Positions 63,024-64,000 of a stretch of 64,000 bases of DNA are shown here, in pieces. Location of the stretch: positions 1 through 64,000 of the forward strand of contig NZ_PYYB01000004.1 of assembly GCF_003044185.1 (NCBI RefSeq), in the 5' to 3' direction. The notes under the pieces are model-generated. The model was not told the origin of the DNA and ran no database searches. It was given only the letters and a program-made list of their open reading frames with translations. Origin of the DNA: Paraconexibacter algicola (GTDB lineage Bacteria; Actinomycetota; Thermoleophilia; Solirubrobacterales; Solirubrobacteraceae). A program made the translations under genes and the position numbers. Each line of letters starts with the position of its first letter. The stretch's first letter is position 1.

Positions 63024-64000
63024 GCGCCGTCGAGGTCGACCGGGCGACCTGGGACGCCGCGCTCGCCGCCCATCCCGCCGCCACCGCGTTCCACCGCCAC
63101 GACGTCCTCGAGCTCGCCGCCGCCGCGCTCGGCGGGCGCTTCGCGGCGCTCGCGCTCCCCGACACCGACCCGCCGGTGCTGCTGCCGGTGCTGGAGCGCC
63201 GCCGCGGCCCCGTCAGCACCGTCGGCTGGGTGCCGTTCCCGTACCTCGGCCCGCTCGCCGCCGACGGGGACCTCCCGCGCGCGCTGCGCGCGCTCCTGAC
63301 CGCCGCGCGCCGCCGCCGCGCCGTGCTCGTCCAGTGCGCCGTGCGCGACCCGGGCGCCGCCACGGCGCCCGCCCTGCGCGCCGCGGGGTTCACGCTCCAC
63401 GACGACCGCACGCTCGAGGTGCCGGTCGCGGGCCGGGACGCGGCCGCGTGCTGGGGCGCGCTGCGCGGCAACGGCCGGCGTGACGTCCGCGCCGCGCGCG
63501 ACGCCGGGCTGACGGTGCGCGCCGCGACCCGCGAGGACGTCTGCACGCACCTGCCCGCGATGCTCGACGCGCTGCACGCCCGCGGCGGGGAGACCGGCTG
63601 GCCGGCGCGGCGGACCACCGCCCTGGCGTGGGAGCGGCTGGCCGCGAGCCCGCTCGCGCGGCTGACGACGGCGGTCGCCGCGGACGGCACCCCGGTCGCC
63701 GTGACGATCGCGCTGCACCACGGCACCCGGACCCACCTGTGGCTCGGGGCGGCGCACCGTCGCGACGGGATCGACCCGCACGCGCTGCTCTACTGGGACG
63801 CCATCGAGGACGCGGCGGCGCGCGGGCTCGACGCGGTCGACCTCGTCGGCGCGCCGACCCCGGGGATCGTCGCGTACAAGCGCAAGTTCGGGGCGGTGGA
63901 GCGGCCGGTGCTCGTCGGCCGGCGCCAGCGGCTCCCCGGCTACGGGCGGCTGCAGCGCGGGCACGCCCGGCTCACGGCCCGCCGGGCGGCGGTGGCCTGA
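63020..64000 (+). CDS. Second BioF2/FemAB-like acyltransferase
   Basis: 326 residues, ATG overlapping the previous stop; the TGA is the last codon of the window. The layout matches the FemAB group: TAFHRHDVLELAAAALGGRF, WVPFPYLGPLA, GRRDVRAARDAGLTVRAA and AVTIALHHGTRTHLWLGAAHRRDGIDPHALLYWDAIEDAAARGLDAVDLVGAPTPGIVAYKRKFG, the last typical of peptidoglycan-bridge and GNAT_6 enzymes. Two adjacent copies after a GT4 gene suggest a polysaccharide or cell-wall modification cluster that may continue beyond the window. Confidence 0.75.
   Translation: MSAVEVDRATWDAALAAHPAATAFHRHDVLELAAAALGGRFAALALPDTDPPVLLPVLERRRGPVSTVGWVPFPYLGPLAADGDLPRALRALLTAARRRRAVLVQCAVRDPGAATAPALRAAGFTLHDDRTLEVPVAGRDAAACWGALRGNGRRDVRAARDAGLTVRAATREDVCTHLPAMLDALHARGGETGWPARRTTALAWERLAASPLARLTTAVAADGTPVAVTIALHHGTRTHLWLGAAHRRDGIDPHALLYWDAIEDAAARGLDAVDLVGAPTPGIVAYKRKFGAVERPVLVGRRQRLPGYGRLQRGHARLTARRAAVA

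Overview
The window is a very GC-rich stretch in which third codon positions are almost all G or C. It is densely packed with genes, many of which overlap by 1-11 bases. Several features point to an actinobacterium: the SteA/SteB pair next to pyrG, a DUF3866 protein, an F420-type luciferase-like oxidoreductase, aroC followed by an AroK-AroB fusion and aroQ, and a type IV pilus locus of actinobacterial style. The class Thermoleophilia (Solirubrobacterales: Patulibacter, Conexibacter or Solirubrobacter relatives) is my best guess, made from family and gene-order knowledge and not from a search.

Layout. Positions 1-10245 hold a type IV pilus locus: the 3' end of a major pilin, a reversed GT87-like membrane glycosyltransferase, four minor prepilins in an overlapping operon, the prepilin peptidase, then PilM-PilN-PilO and a PilP-like protein. 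Positions 10300-15258 hold the shikimate genes aroC, aroK-aroB (fused) and aroQ, then a Xaa-Pro peptidase and a BAAT-N-like protein. A TetR regulator (15245-16126) separates this from efp-nusB-xseB-ispA-dxs-esterase (16264-21286). A murein peptidase and a small membrane protein follow, then tlyA-nadK-recN (22765-26125), steA-steB-membrane protein-MraY-like-pyrG (26188-31728), and an M20-type peptidase, DUF3866 and NUDIX group up to 35204.

Positions 35234-39210 look like an accessory block (PucR regulator, SDR, metallo-beta-lactamase-fold protein, membrane protein) inserted before xerD. Then come xerD, a lipoprotein, a divergent deoB, mutM, a 56-residue membrane protein, a phosphodiesterase, glutaredoxin, recO, ppdK, a GNAT protein, a dGTPase-like HD hydrolase and dnaG. 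Around 51.4-52.0 kb an HNH endonuclease gene with atypical codon use runs into a tRNA-Asn(GTT) gene. The remainder (52-64 kb) is envelope and secreted functions: a Calx-beta protein, a glycosyltransferase with an F420-type oxidoreductase, an SDR, a thioredoxin-like lipoprotein, a beta-helix/PKD protein, and a GT4 glycosyltransferase followed by two BioF2/FemAB-like acyltransferases.

Two signals cut across the annotation. First, a palindrome (ACCGACCGGTCGGT) recurs inside unrelated genes in more than one reading frame, growing to 24 bp at 31943-31966, and a one-mismatch copy lies at the tetR start. Second, at least fifteen genes have a TANNNT hexamer only about 6-12 bases before the start codon, which predicts widespread leaderless transcription. 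No stretch over 300 bases lacks a gene. I saw no CRISPR array, insertion sequence, rRNA or riboswitch.
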